Shown one piece after another: positions 1-7,134 of a stretch of 12,958 nt of DNA. The position numbers and the translations under genes were made by a program. Position 1 is the first letter of the stretch. Every line of letters begins with the position of its first letter. Origin of the DNA: DATDOO01 sp035293245 (lineage in GTDB: Bacteria; Pseudomonadota; Gammaproteobacteria; Methylococcales; Methylococcaceae); the NCBI GenBank assembly GCA_035293245.1, contig DATDOO010000173.1:1-12958 (forward strand), read 5' to 3'. The notes under the pieces were generated by a model. The model had not been told where the DNA came from. It searched no databases and was given only the letters and a program-made list of their open reading frames with translations.

Positions 1-19
1 GGCAGGGATGCCGCGCGTC

Positions 20-48
20 GGCAGAGGGCGATGGATCGCCCTTCTGCC
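20..48. repeat. Inverted repeat, 12-bp stem, TGGA loop
   Basis: GGCAGAGGGCGA (20-31) pairs with TCGCCC (36-41) plus TCTGCC (43-48), with one unpaired T at 42 and a TGGA loop at 32-35. A smaller dyad of the same design, GGCA-GGGA-TGCC, lies just upstream at 1-12. There is no T-tract, so it is not a typical intrinsic terminator; it fits a repeated palindromic element. Confidence 0.6.
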
Positions 49-112
49 GACCCCGCTTTTCTCCGAGAAGCGCAGGGCACCCGAAGGGCAGCGTATGGTC
101 GCAATGGTTTTG

Positions 113-138
113 GGTACTTTTGCCGAAACAAAAGTACC
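113..138. repeat. Perfect 10-bp inverted repeat
   Basis: GGTACTTTTG (113-122) is the exact reverse complement of CAAAAGTACC (129-138), with a 6-base loop CCGAAA. Palindromes of this style (…ACTTTTG…CAAAAGT…) are familiar as dispersed intergenic repeats in gammaproteobacteria. The stem is AT-rich compared with its surroundings. No T-tract follows. Confidence 0.65.
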
Positions 139-140
139 TC

Positions 141-185
141 GCCGTGCGGGGGCGACAAACGGGCAGGATTGCCCGTTTGCACGGC
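141..185. repeat. Nested inverted repeat, inner 10-bp stem with GGAT loop
   Basis: The inner stem CAAACGGGCA (156-165) pairs perfectly with TGCCCGTTTG (170-179) around the loop GGAT. Outside it, GCCGTGC (141-147) is the reverse complement of GCACGGC (179-185), with an unpaired G-rich bulge (148-155) on the left arm; base 179 is shared between the two pairings. This two-tier hairpin is the most elaborate of the chain. Confidence 0.6.
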
Positions 186-205
186 GAAGCCGCCCGCCAG
201 GGCGA

Positions 206-221
206 GGTGCATGGATGCACC
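206..221. repeat. Small inverted repeat with TGGA loop
   Basis: GGTGCA (206-211) pairs with TGCACC (216-221) around TGGA. The centre again contains GGAT, as in the palindromes at 20-48 and 141-185. A further short dyad, GTGCC-GAA-GGCAC, follows at 249-261. Confidence 0.5.
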
Positions 222-345
222 GAGTGAAACCCCGCATCAAATATAAACGTGCCGAAGGCACACCGCTTTTACTCACCCTTTTTGCTTTCCAGAAAGTGGT
301 GTTCGTGGCTCTTCCGCGGTTGCGGCTCGACACCCGGGACTGACC

Positions 346-350
346 AGGAG
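346..350 (+). promoter_or_regulatory. Ribosome binding site for the response regulator
   Basis: AGGAG at 346-350 sits 5 bases before the GTG at 356. It decides the start: the resulting N-terminus is the usual short first strand leading into the Glu-Asp-Asp acidic pocket of a response regulator receiver domain, and no in-frame ATG is available nearby. Confidence 0.75.
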
Positions 351-355
351 CCGTC

Positions 356-1021
356 GTGCATCTACTGCTGATCGAAGACGACCCCACCCTTCTGGACAGC
401 CTGCGCAACGACCTCGTCAAAGCCGGCTTTGTGGTCGACACCGCGGCGGACGGCGAACGGGGCGAATTTCTCGGCGGTACGGAAAATTACGACGCCGCTA
501 TCCTCGATCTGGGCTTGCCCAAACTGCCGGGCCTGGAAGTGCTCAAGCGCTGGCGCGCCCGCGGCGTCGCCATGCCCGTCATCGTGCTCACCGCCCGCGA
601 CGCCTGGTACGAGAAAGTGGACGGTTTCAAGGCCGGCGCCGACGATTACCTGGGCAAGCCGTTCCACGTGGAGGAGCTGATCGTCCGCATCCAGGCGGTG
701 CTGAAACGGCAGCACGGCCAGATTCAGCCCAAACTGGAGATGTTCGGCGTCGCCCTCGACGAGGAACGGCAATCCGTCACCGTGGACGGCGTCCGCACCG
801 AACAACTCACCGCCACCGAATTCCGCGTGCTGCGCTGCTTCATGCTGCATCCGGGCAAGTTGCTGTCCAAACCCCACCTGAGCGAACACGTCTACGAATC
901 CGACAACGATCCGGACAGCAACGTCATCGAAGTTTACGTCAACCGCCTGCGGCGCAAGCTGGGCAAAAACCTGATCAGTACCCGGCGCGGACAGGGCTAC
1001 GTGTTCGGCGAAGACCGATGA
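356..1021 (+). CDS. OmpR/PhoP-family two-component response regulator
   Basis: DNA-binding response regulator of 221 residues, the normal length for the OmpR/PhoP subfamily. The N-terminal receiver domain (about residues 1-115) has the acidic pocket Glu7-Asp8, the phospho-acceptor Asp51 in the strand ILDLGLP, Thr79 in the VLTAR segment and the conserved Lys101 in GKPF. The C-terminal winged-helix (Trans_Reg_C) domain, about residues 128-217, shows the family's LTATEFRVL start, the NVIEVYVNRLRRKL recognition-helix segment and the closing RGQGYVF hairpin. The start is GTG with a good ribosome binding site. Its stop overlaps the start of the downstream histidine kinase by 4 bases (ATGA), so the two are translated as one unit. 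The closest recognisable type is PhoP/QseB-like, but the signal and regulon cannot be read from the sequence. Confidence 0.95.
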   Translation: MHLLLIEDDPTLLDSLRNDLVKAGFVVDTAADGERGEFLGGTENYDAAILDLGLPKLPGLEVLKRWRARGVAMPVIVLTARDAWYEKVDGFKAGADDYLGKPFHVEELIVRIQAVLKRQHGQIQPKLEMFGVALDEERQSVTVDGVRTEQLTATEFRVLRCFMLHPGKLLSKPHLSEHVYESDNDPDSNVIEVYVNRLRRKLGKNLISTRRGQGYVFGEDR

Positions 1022-2349
1022 TCTCCCTGCAACGCCGCCTCAAACGGGCGCTGGCCTGGACCCTGTTCCTGGTGTTCTCCGCCCACTGGCTGGCGGCCGA
1101 CTGGGTGATCCGCTCGGTAGCGGAAAACGAAATCGCCACCCGGCTGGAACACGACGGCGATACCCTGCTGGCCTTCCTGTCGCTGGACGAGGCCGGAAGG
1201 CTCGGTCTGGGCGAAGGGCATGTCGGCCTGGTTTACGATCAGGCGCTTTCCGGCCATTACTACGTCGTCCGCTCGGATGCCCAAACGCATCTTTCGCCGT
1301 CGGCGCAAAACCAGAGTTGGGCCATCCCGCCCGTTCAGCCGGGCCAGAGGTTGCGCTATCGCGCCCAGGGTCCGGGCGAGCAGCCGGTGCTGGCGTTGAC
1401 GCGCGGCTTCAGCCGGCACGGACACGCATTCAGCATCAGCGTCGCCGAGGACCTGACGGAGATCGGCACGGAAATTTTTGCCCTGCGCATGGGTTACCTG
1501 GGACTGACGATCATCGTATTGATCCTTGCCGTCTCCTTGCAGGGCGCCGACGTGCGCCGCGCCCTGCGTCCCGTCGATGCCATCCGCGAGGAGCTTCGGG
1601 CGGTGGCGCGCGGCGACCGCACCCGCCTGGAAACCGACGCGCCCCTGGAAATCAAACCCTTGGTGGATGAAATCAACCGGCTTCTCGAACTGGTTGCGCG
1701 CCGCCTGCAGCAATCGCGCACCGCCTTGGGCAATCTGGCCCACGCCCTGAAAACCCCTTTGGCGATTCTGTACCGCACCGCGGCCGACCCCGCCTTGGCC
1801 GAGCATGCGGAATTGGCCCGGCAACTGGAAGAGCAGACCGTGGCCATGCACAACCGTATCGAGCGCGAACTGAAACGCGCCCGGCTGGCCGGAAACCACA
1901 AATCCGGCGCGGGCTTCAACCCCCGGGAGGACATCGCGGCGCTCATCGAGGTGCTGGAACAGGCGCACGGCCCCAAGCGCCTGAACATCCGCCTCGGCGC
2001 CCCCGACCGTTTGCTGCGCTACGACCGGCAGGACATGCTGGAACTGATCGGCAACCTGGCGGACAACGCCTGCAAATGGGCCGCCGCCAAGGTGCGCATC
2101 GATGTGGTCCACGGGGCGGAAGGGCTGCGCGTCACCGTGGCCGACGACGGTCCCGGCTGTCCCGAAGCCGAACTGGCCCAGCTCACCCGGCGCGGCCTCA
2201 AGCTGGACGAATCCGTCGAAGGCCACGGCCTGGGGCTGGCCATCGTCAAGGACATGGTGGCGTTTTACGGTGGGCGGCTGAGTTTTCGGCGCGCCCCGGA
2301 CCTCGGTGGCCTGGAGGTTTGCGCCGAGTTCCCCGCGTCGATTCCATGA
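1018..2349 (+). CDS. PhoQ-like membrane sensor histidine kinase
   Basis: Partner kinase of the upstream regulator, 443 residues. Hydrophobic segment 1 is about residues 11-31 and segment 2 about 158-176, enclosing a periplasmic sensor region of roughly 125 residues. A HAMP-like linker follows (about 179-223). The dimerisation helix carries the phospho-acceptor His242 in LAHALKTPLAIL, the sequence style seen in PhoQ and its relatives. The ATPase domain has the N box (Asn346 and Asn350 in LIGNLADNACKW), the G1 box DDGPG (376-380) and the G2 box EGHGLGLAIV (401-410). All residues needed for catalysis are present. The ATG overlaps the regulator's stop and has only a weak ribosome binding site, which implies translational coupling. 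The sensed signal is unknown; the periplasmic part lacks the obvious acidic cluster typical of enteric PhoQ. Confidence 0.93.
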   Translation: MISLQRRLKRALAWTLFLVFSAHWLAADWVIRSVAENEIATRLEHDGDTLLAFLSLDEAGRLGLGEGHVGLVYDQALSGHYYVVRSDAQTHLSPSAQNQSWAIPPVQPGQRLRYRAQGPGEQPVLALTRGFSRHGHAFSISVAEDLTEIGTEIFALRMGYLGLTIIVLILAVSLQGADVRRALRPVDAIREELRAVARGDRTRLETDAPLEIKPLVDEINRLLELVARRLQQSRTALGNLAHALKTPLAILYRTAADPALAEHAELARQLEEQTVAMHNRIERELKRARLAGNHKSGAGFNPREDIAALIEVLEQAHGPKRLNIRLGAPDRLLRYDRQDMLELIGNLADNACKWAAAKVRIDVVHGAEGLRVTVADDGPGCPEAELAQLTRRGLKLDESVEGHGLGLAIVKDMVAFYGGRLSFRRAPDLGGLEVCAEFPASIP

Positions 2350-2401
2350 ATATCAGAAAAACATAATACATTTAAGCTTTAATTTAACTTGAGGGTGTAA
2401 G

Positions 2402-2428
2402 AAGGCTGCTGCAAAGGCGGCCTTTTTT
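2402..2428 (+). terminator. Intrinsic terminator after the two-component operon
   Basis: AAGGCTGC (2402-2409) pairs with GCGGCCTT (2417-2424), including one T-G wobble, around a 7-base loop; the T-run 2423-2428 follows directly. It lies about 50 bases after the kinase stop, behind an unusually AT-rich stretch (about 2350-2395) in an otherwise GC-rich region. It most simply ends the regulator/kinase transcript. If a promoter sits in the AT-rich stretch, it could instead act as a leader attenuator for the FG-GAP gene. Confidence 0.75.
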
Positions 2429-2433
2429 GTTTC

Positions 2434-2451
2434 CCGCTCCCTGGGGAGCGG
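2434..2451 (+). other. Perfect 7-bp hairpin in the leader of the FG-GAP gene
   Basis: CCGCTCC (2434-2440) is the exact reverse complement of GGAGCGG (2445-2451), with loop CTGG. It lies between the terminator and the ribosome binding site (GGGGAGAG, 2483-2490) of the next gene. There is no T-tract. It could be an mRNA 5'-stabilising stem or part of a leader control element; function is inference. Confidence 0.4.
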
Positions 2452-2495
2452 ACGGAGGCTGCGCGTTCCAGCCAACCACTCCGGGGAGAGAAACC

Positions 2496-4568
2496 ATGCA
2501 CCCGACAGCCACGCAACGCACATCGCCCGCCCTGGCGGGCGGCCTGATCGCCGCCCTGGCCGGATTCACGACCGGCGCGGCGCACGCCGCTTTCCCGTCC
2601 AGCTTCGATCTGTCGGCCCTCGACGGGAGCAACGGCGTCCGCATCGACGGCGTGCAGGCGGGCGATTTTCTCGGCTATTCCTTTGCGAAGGCCGGCGACC
2701 TCAACCACGACGGCATCGCCGACTTCATCGTCGGCGCACCCAGCGGCGGTACGTTCCCCGGCACGGCCTATGTGGTCTACGGCAAGCCCGAGGGTCTGCC
2801 GCACCCGCTGGATCTGTCGGCTTTGACGGGGGCGGTCGACGGCTTTCGCATCGACGGAGCGGTCGAGAACGGCCAGTTGGGCGCGTCGGCCGGCGCGGCG
2901 GGCGACGTCAACGGCGACGGTATCGCCGACGTGATCGTCGGTGCGCCCGGCGAAAGCGCCGCTTACGTGATCTTCGGCAGGAACGGCTCCGGGTTTGCCG
3001 ATAGCCTCGGCGTCTCCAACCTGGACGGCAACAACGGCTTCCGCATCGGCGGTGTGCTCAACGGCCGCTTGGGTTATTCCGTGGCGGGCGCTGGCGATGT
3101 GAACGGCGACGGCCTGGCCGATGTCGTCATCGGCAACGGCGCGCCCAACCTGGGCGTGGGTTACGTGCTGTTCGGCACCGGCGGCGGCTTTGCTGCGAAT
3201 GTGGATGTGGCGGCCCTGAACGGCGGCAACGGTTTCGCTCTGGCCGGCGCTGGCAGCAACCAGGGTTACTTCCAGGTGGGCGGGGCGGGCGATGTGAACG
3301 GCGACGGATTCGCCGACCCGATCGTCGGCTCGCCCAACGCGGCGGCCGCTTACGTGATTTTCGGGCGGAGCACGTTCGGCGCGACGGTCGGCTTGAACAC
3401 CTTGGAGGGCAGCAACGGCTTCCAGATAAGCGGTCCGGCGAGCAGTTGGCTGGGCAGCGGCGTGGCCGGTGCGGGCGACATGAACGGCGACGGCATCGAC
3501 GATGTCGCCGTGGGTGCGCCCATGGCGTCCACCGATTCCACCAACAACCAGGCCGGCAAAACCTACGTGGTATTCGGCAAGAATGGTGGCTTCGCCTCGC
3601 CGCTCGGCGTGGCCAATCTCGACGGTACGAACGGCGGCTTTCAGATATACGGCGCCGCCCCCGGCGACCGCTCCGGCTGGTCGGTCGGCGCGGCGGGCGA
3701 CCTCAACCGCGACGGCAACGCTGATCTCGCCATCGGCGCACCCTACAGCCGTTACAACGGCACGGCCGCGGGCGCCAGCTACGTGGTGTTCGGCAAGAGC
3801 AATTTCCCCTCGCCGCTCAACCTGTCGGGCAATCCGCTCATGCCCAACCGTCTCGACGGACAGAACGGCTTCCAGTTGGTGGGCGTCCCGGGCGACATGT
3901 CCGGCTGGACGGTGGGCGGCGGCGACCTGAACGGCGACGGGGCCGACGACCTGCTCATCGGTGCGCGCCTGGCGACGGTAGCCGGCCTGACCAACGCCGG
4001 CCGGGGCTATGTGTTTTACGGCCACGCCAGCGATACGGCCGCCCCGACCACCGCCATCGCTGTGGCCCCGGCGGCCAATGCTTACGGCTGGAACCGCACT
4101 GCGGGGAGTTTCAGCGTGACCGCCCAGGATGAAGCAGGCGGCTCCGGCGTGCAGGAAACGCGCTGCGCGCTCGATCCTGCCGCTGCGCCTGCCAACTTCG
4201 ATGCCCTGCCGACCGGCGCGTGCGCCAATCCCGGCGCAAGCAGCGAAGGCATTCACGTCCTCTATGCCGCCAGCGTGGACAACGCCGGCAACAAAGAGGC
4301 GCCGGTCAGCCGTAATGCCAGGATCGACCTGGCCGCCCCCCTGGTCAGCGTCACCGGCGTAAAGAACGGCGCCACCTACCGCCGCGGCAAGGTCCCCACT
4401 GCCGGCTGCTCCACCGGCGATGCCTTGTCGGGGGTCGCCGTGTACGCCTCACTGACGGTGGCGGGAGGCAACAGCAAAGGCACCGGCACATTCACCGCTA
4501 CCTGTGGCGGCGCGCTGGATCAGGCGGGCAATCCGGGCTCGGCTTCCGCGACCTATACCGTCAAGTAA
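2496..4568 (+). CDS. Secreted FG-GAP beta-propeller protein with C-terminal Ig-like domains
   Basis: Predicted exported protein of 690 residues. I chose the ATG at 2496 because GGGGAGAG lies 6 bases upstream and it gives a signal peptide: polar start, hydrophobic stretch ALAGGLIAALAGF, and an AHA|A cleavage site near residue 31. An upstream in-frame TTG at 2427 would start inside the terminator. Residues about 40-510 contain seven FG-GAP/integrin-alpha repeats, each with a calcium-loop core such as GDVNGDGIADVIVGAP; the first core begins at Asp68 and the seventh at Asp477. Seven repeats match a complete propeller. Residues about 512-690 look like two Ig-like domains of bacterial surface type, with paired cysteines and SGVQETRC and DQAGNPGSA motifs. 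No LPXTG or PEP-CTERM tail is seen. It probably acts in adhesion, matrix or ligand binding outside the cell; the ligand is unknown. It shares an operon with the next gene. Confidence 0.9.
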   Translation: MHPTATQRTSPALAGGLIAALAGFTTGAAHAAFPSSFDLSALDGSNGVRIDGVQAGDFLGYSFAKAGDLNHDGIADFIVGAPSGGTFPGTAYVVYGKPEGLPHPLDLSALTGAVDGFRIDGAVENGQLGASAGAAGDVNGDGIADVIVGAPGESAAYVIFGRNGSGFADSLGVSNLDGNNGFRIGGVLNGRLGYSVAGAGDVNGDGLADVVIGNGAPNLGVGYVLFGTGGGFAANVDVAALNGGNGFALAGAGSNQGYFQVGGAGDVNGDGFADPIVGSPNAAAAYVIFGRSTFGATVGLNTLEGSNGFQISGPASSWLGSGVAGAGDMNGDGIDDVAVGAPMASTDSTNNQAGKTYVVFGKNGGFASPLGVANLDGTNGGFQIYGAAPGDRSGWSVGAAGDLNRDGNADLAIGAPYSRYNGTAAGASYVVFGKSNFPSPLNLSGNPLMPNRLDGQNGFQLVGVPGDMSGWTVGGGDLNGDGADDLLIGARLATVAGLTNAGRGYVFYGHASDTAAPTTAIAVAPAANAYGWNRTAGSFSVTAQDEAGGSGVQETRCALDPAAAPANFDALPTGACANPGASSEGIHVLYAASVDNAGNKEAPVSRNARIDLAAPLVSVTGVKNGATYRRGKVPTAGCSTGDALSGVAVYASLTVAGGNSKGTGTFTATCGGALDQAGNPGSASATYTVK

Positions 4569-4607
4569 CCGAATTTCTTCAAGCAACGATCGAGGGAGAT
4601 TGAACTC

Positions 4608-6719
4608 ATGAAAACCAGGCTTTTCTTCGCCATTGCGCTGGCATTGGCTGCCGGACCGGTTGTCGCCAGCACCGCGTACGGCGATCTGAACAATTTCGAC
4701 GTCGTCAACGATACCGGCCAGCCATGCCACGGCTTCGAAATCGAACTGGACGACGTGCACAGCACCGACGTCACCTATACCTACGACTGGAACCATTACG
4801 GCGCGCCCAAGATCACCGAGGACAACAGCGATCCTGCGCATCCCAGGGTGTTCGTGCGCTACGAAGCCAAATACAGCGCCGCCACGGGAACGTTTTCCGC
4901 CTACACCGCCGTGCCGGCCGCGCCGCTGTCGCCGACCAACGGACACATGTGCACCGACCCTTCGGTCAACGAGGGCTGCGAGCATTTCGGCGTCGGCTAT
5001 TACGGCACGCCGACCGTCGTCCGTTACAACTGGCTGGTCGAAGACCCCGCAGCACCGGGAACCTTGATCCACGGCTCGGCAGTCAACGTGGCGACGCCGA
5101 CCTGGACTTATTACGCTCCGGTCGACGCCCAGCCCGCGCAAGTGGTGGCGGTCATTCAGGCGCCGCCGCCGCCGCCGCCGGAAGTTGTGCCGCCGGCCGC
5201 ACTACCCAAATTCGGCGAAGCCGTGTGGGCGAAGGAAATCAAGACCTCATCGAAAAACAACCAGGTGGTGGAACTCAAGGATCTGGTTTCCGACGATCCG
5301 AACGTCGCGGACGACAAGAACTGGCTGAACGACAATCCGAACGACGGCGTGGTCGTGCAGCCGGAAGTCGAGATCGAGTGGCGGCTCATGCAGACCGAGT
5401 TCGCCAAGCTCAACGACCCCGCCAACCCCGGCGGCGCCAACGGCGAACTGGCCGGCGCCCCTGAGGCCTTGGCGAATGGCGATGAATTCGTCACGCGCCG
5501 CTACGAATTTTACAAATACGCCGGCGACCCGCAGTCCGTCGATGGCGAAACCGGCGAAGCCATGTGCGACGCCGTCGCGCCTGACGGCGTGCATGGCGTG
5601 GGGACTGTGCGAGTGACCGATTCCAGTGGCGGCGCCCACGATTGGGATTGCTCGCTGGATGCCGTGGTCGGCGAATACATCGGTGCGCAAATGGCGGGCT
5701 TCAACGTCGCCGCCGTACTGGGCCTGATCGACCACATCCAGGACGGCAACCTCAACGAGGCTTACACGGACCGGACGGTGGTCGTCGGCGGCAACACGCC
5801 TTACGCTGTGACCACTTCCGGTGATTTGCCGGCCGGCATGGTCATCGACGCAACGACCGGCGTATTGTCGGGTACGCCCTCGGCGCTGGGGACATACAAC
5901 TTCACCGTGAACGCCACGGACGCCGACGGCGCGCAGATCGGCAGGGCGTACGCCATGAAAGTGGTCGATCCTTCCGCGCCGGCTTTGCTTCAATACCGGC
6001 TGTCGGCCAGCCGCACCGGCAACGGTTCCGGCACGGTGACCGGCAACGGCATCGATTGCGGCGTCACCTGCTCCGCCACCCTGGACGAAGGCACCGGCGT
6101 GGCATTGACGGCCACGCCGGCCACCGGCAGCGCATTCGCCGGCTGGAGTGGCGCCTGTAACGGCGCTGCAACCTGCAACCTCATTTTGAACGCCGACGCG
6201 ACGGTCACCGCCACATTCAACCTGAAGCAATTCGCTTTGTCGGTCGCCAAGGCGGGCACGGGTAGCGGCACGGTGACGGGCAACGGCATCGATTGCGGCG
6301 CCATCTGTTCGACCAGCCTGGATTACGGTACGGCCGTCACCCTGACCGCCACGCCCGCCGGCGGCAGCGTCTTCACCGGCTGGAGCGGCGCGTGCACGGG
6401 GACCGGGATGTGCGCGACGACCCTGGACGGGGCCAAATCCGTTACTGCAACGTTTGGAACGGCGCCGGCGTCTTATACGCTTTCGGTTACCGTGAGCGGA
6501 GCGGGAAGCGTGACGAGCAGTCCCAAGGGAATCAATTGCGGCAGTGGTATGACCTGCACCAAGTCCTTCAAGACCGGATCGAACGTCACCCTCACCGCAA
6601 AGCCGGCGCGAAAACACACCTTCAGCAAATGGGTGGGCAGCGTCTGCAACAACTCCACCGCGACGACGTGCAGCGTACCGGTTACGCAAAATCAAAGCGT
6701 AACGGCGTACTTCAACTGA
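4608..6719 (+). CDS. Exported multidomain surface protein with InlB-type repeats
   Basis: Predicted secreted protein of 703 residues. The ATG at 4608 is preceded by GAGGGA (4592-4597) and gives a signal peptide ending near VVAS (residues 20-21). Residues about 22-180 form a domain I cannot assign to a named family; they contain NNFDVVNDTG and YDWNHYG segments and several cysteines. A six-proline linker (about 186-191) leads to a second unassigned region (about 195-380). Residues about 382-458 resemble a putative Ig domain (He_PIG type; LPAGMVIDATTGVLSGTP is its hallmark). Three C-terminal repeats (about 463-536, 541-616, 623-703) match divergent InlB B-repeat modules, each with a Cys pair and, in the first two, GWSGAC. 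The gene starts 39 bases after the FG-GAP gene and is probably co-transcribed with it. A role in surface binding or display is inferred; no catalytic motif is seen. Confidence 0.85.
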   Translation: MKTRLFFAIALALAAGPVVASTAYGDLNNFDVVNDTGQPCHGFEIELDDVHSTDVTYTYDWNHYGAPKITEDNSDPAHPRVFVRYEAKYSAATGTFSAYTAVPAAPLSPTNGHMCTDPSVNEGCEHFGVGYYGTPTVVRYNWLVEDPAAPGTLIHGSAVNVATPTWTYYAPVDAQPAQVVAVIQAPPPPPPEVVPPAALPKFGEAVWAKEIKTSSKNNQVVELKDLVSDDPNVADDKNWLNDNPNDGVVVQPEVEIEWRLMQTEFAKLNDPANPGGANGELAGAPEALANGDEFVTRRYEFYKYAGDPQSVDGETGEAMCDAVAPDGVHGVGTVRVTDSSGGAHDWDCSLDAVVGEYIGAQMAGFNVAAVLGLIDHIQDGNLNEAYTDRTVVVGGNTPYAVTTSGDLPAGMVIDATTGVLSGTPSALGTYNFTVNATDADGAQIGRAYAMKVVDPSAPALLQYRLSASRTGNGSGTVTGNGIDCGVTCSATLDEGTGVALTATPATGSAFAGWSGACNGAATCNLILNADATVTATFNLKQFALSVAKAGTGSGTVTGNGIDCGAICSTSLDYGTAVTLTATPAGGSVFTGWSGACTGTGMCATTLDGAKSVTATFGTAPASYTLSVTVSGAGSVTSSPKGINCGSGMTCTKSFKTGSNVTLTAKPARKHTFSKWVGSVCNNSTATTCSVPVTQNQSVTAYFN
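5163..5180 (+). repeat. (CCG)6 trinucleotide run encoding a Pro linker
   Basis: Six consecutive in-frame CCG codons encode six prolines between two domains of the surface protein. Because the unit is three bases, slippage here would change linker length without breaking the frame. Confidence 0.7.
5992..6716 (+). repeat. Three tandem InlB-type protein repeats
   Basis: Three consecutive repeats of about 75-80 residues end the surface protein. Copies 1 and 2 are close at DNA level: bases 6030-6063 and 6267-6300 differ at one position and are offset by exactly 237 bases (79 codons). Copy 3 is clearly more diverged and replaces the GNGIDCG motif with KGINCGSG, adding Lys/Arg residues. This pattern suggests duplication of an older unit, with copies 1 and 2 the most recent pair. 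Confidence 0.7.
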
Positions 6720-6799
6720 GAGGCCGGATGCCCTAACGCTTCGTCTTGCTTCCCGGCCTGCTGAAACGAGGTTGCAGCGGCCAGCGGGAAGCGACAGGG

Positions 6800-6827
6800 A
6801 AGGGCGCTTCGGGAAAGAAGCGCCCTT
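6800..6827 (+). terminator. Probable terminator after the surface-protein operon
   Basis: AAGGGCGCTTC (6800-6810) pairs perfectly with GAAGCGCCCTT (6817-6827), an 11-bp stem with loop GGGAAA, 80 bases after the stop at 6719. Only two T bases follow the stem, so it is a weaker match to an intrinsic terminator than the one at 2402. The dyad is symmetrical with A and T flanks and might be bidirectional or only an mRNA 3'-end stabiliser. Confidence 0.5.
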
Positions 6828-6960
6828 GCACCTGACCGCTCCGGGATTGACTTTCGCCGGAGCCTCCCGTCCCCGTTCGTCCCCTCGGCCCCGGTAGAAA
6901 GCGGGTCGATTCCCGAAATCCGCCCCCGCATCCGGTCCGGCTACCCGATTTTTTCCCCAA

Positions 6961-6992
6961 AAATACGGTGCGACAGCACCGGCAAATACGGT
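6961..6992. promoter_or_regulatory. Direct repeat AAATACGGT around a palindrome, possible operator
   Basis: AAATACGGT occurs at 6961-6969 and again at 6984-6992, 23 bases apart (about two helical turns, so on the same DNA face). Between and overlapping them is the dyad CGGTGC-GACA-GCACCG (6966-6981). The element stands about 190 bases before the peroxidase start in a region otherwise free of AT-rich sequence. The arrangement fits a binding site for a dimeric or tandem-bound regulator such as an OmpR/PhoP-family protein, but no known operator consensus is matched. Confidence 0.35.
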
Positions 6993-7076
6993 TTTTACCC
7001 GAGGTCTTTCTCCGCGGCCTTTCCCTAATCTTCACTCCACGCTGGAGCCGGATAGCACACCCGCGAGCAAATGCTG

Positions 7077-7134
7077 CCGTGGGCATGGCGATACCGGGTG
7101 CGCCTGTTTTTGAGCGCGCACCCGATGCCCGCGG
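7077..7134 (+). other. Two-part long hairpin in the presumed peroxidase leader
   Basis: The outer stem pairs 7077-7086 (CCGTGGGCAT) with 7125-7134 (ATGCCCGCGG), ten pairs including one wobble. The inner stem pairs 7095-7103 (CGGGTGCGC) perfectly with 7116-7124 (GCGCACCCG) around a 12-base loop containing five T. The only asymmetry is an 8-base bulge (7087-7094) on the left arm. It ends 44 bases before the ATG. It resembles no riboswitch class I recognise; a leader regulatory RNA or a protein-binding or stability element are options. Confidence 0.45.

Larger units (their letters stand above)
1..345. other. Gene-free leader made of chained palindromes
   Basis: No convincing gene is seen before the GTG at 356. 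Two overlapping small open frames here (8-343 and 31-246) have low-complexity Arg/Pro-rich products, no ribosome binding site and run through the palindromes, so I do not call them. The stretch is a chain of inverted repeats: 1-12, 20-48, 113-138, 141-185, 206-221 and 249-261. Their density and regularity suggest a composite intergenic repeat element of the kind found in many copies in some proteobacterial genomes. From about 262 to 345 I see only a weak CTTTC/GAAAG dyad and the ribosome binding site; no clear promoter is visible. Confidence 0.6.

Noticed and set aside
8..343. Small plus-strand open frames at 8-343 and 31-246
   Set aside because: They run through the palindrome chain, have no ribosome binding site and give Arg/Pro-rich products typical of translated intergenic repeats.
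2427..2495. Longer start (TTG at 2427) for the FG-GAP protein
   Set aside because: It would lie within the terminator T-tract and put 23 residues ahead of a good signal peptide; the ATG at 2496 has a strong ribosome binding site.
2379..4256. A 625-codon minus-strand open frame opposite the FG-GAP gene, and similar ones at 997-2226 and 5247-6695
   Set aside because: All are in codon register with real sense genes and have compositionally biased products without recognisable domains; they are shadows of the GC-rich coding sequence.
7086..7101. A sigma-54-like promoter (TGG…TGC) before the peroxidase gene
   Set aside because: The GG and GC elements are 11 bases apart where 10 are needed, and the flanking bases match poorly; the site also lies inside the long hairpin.
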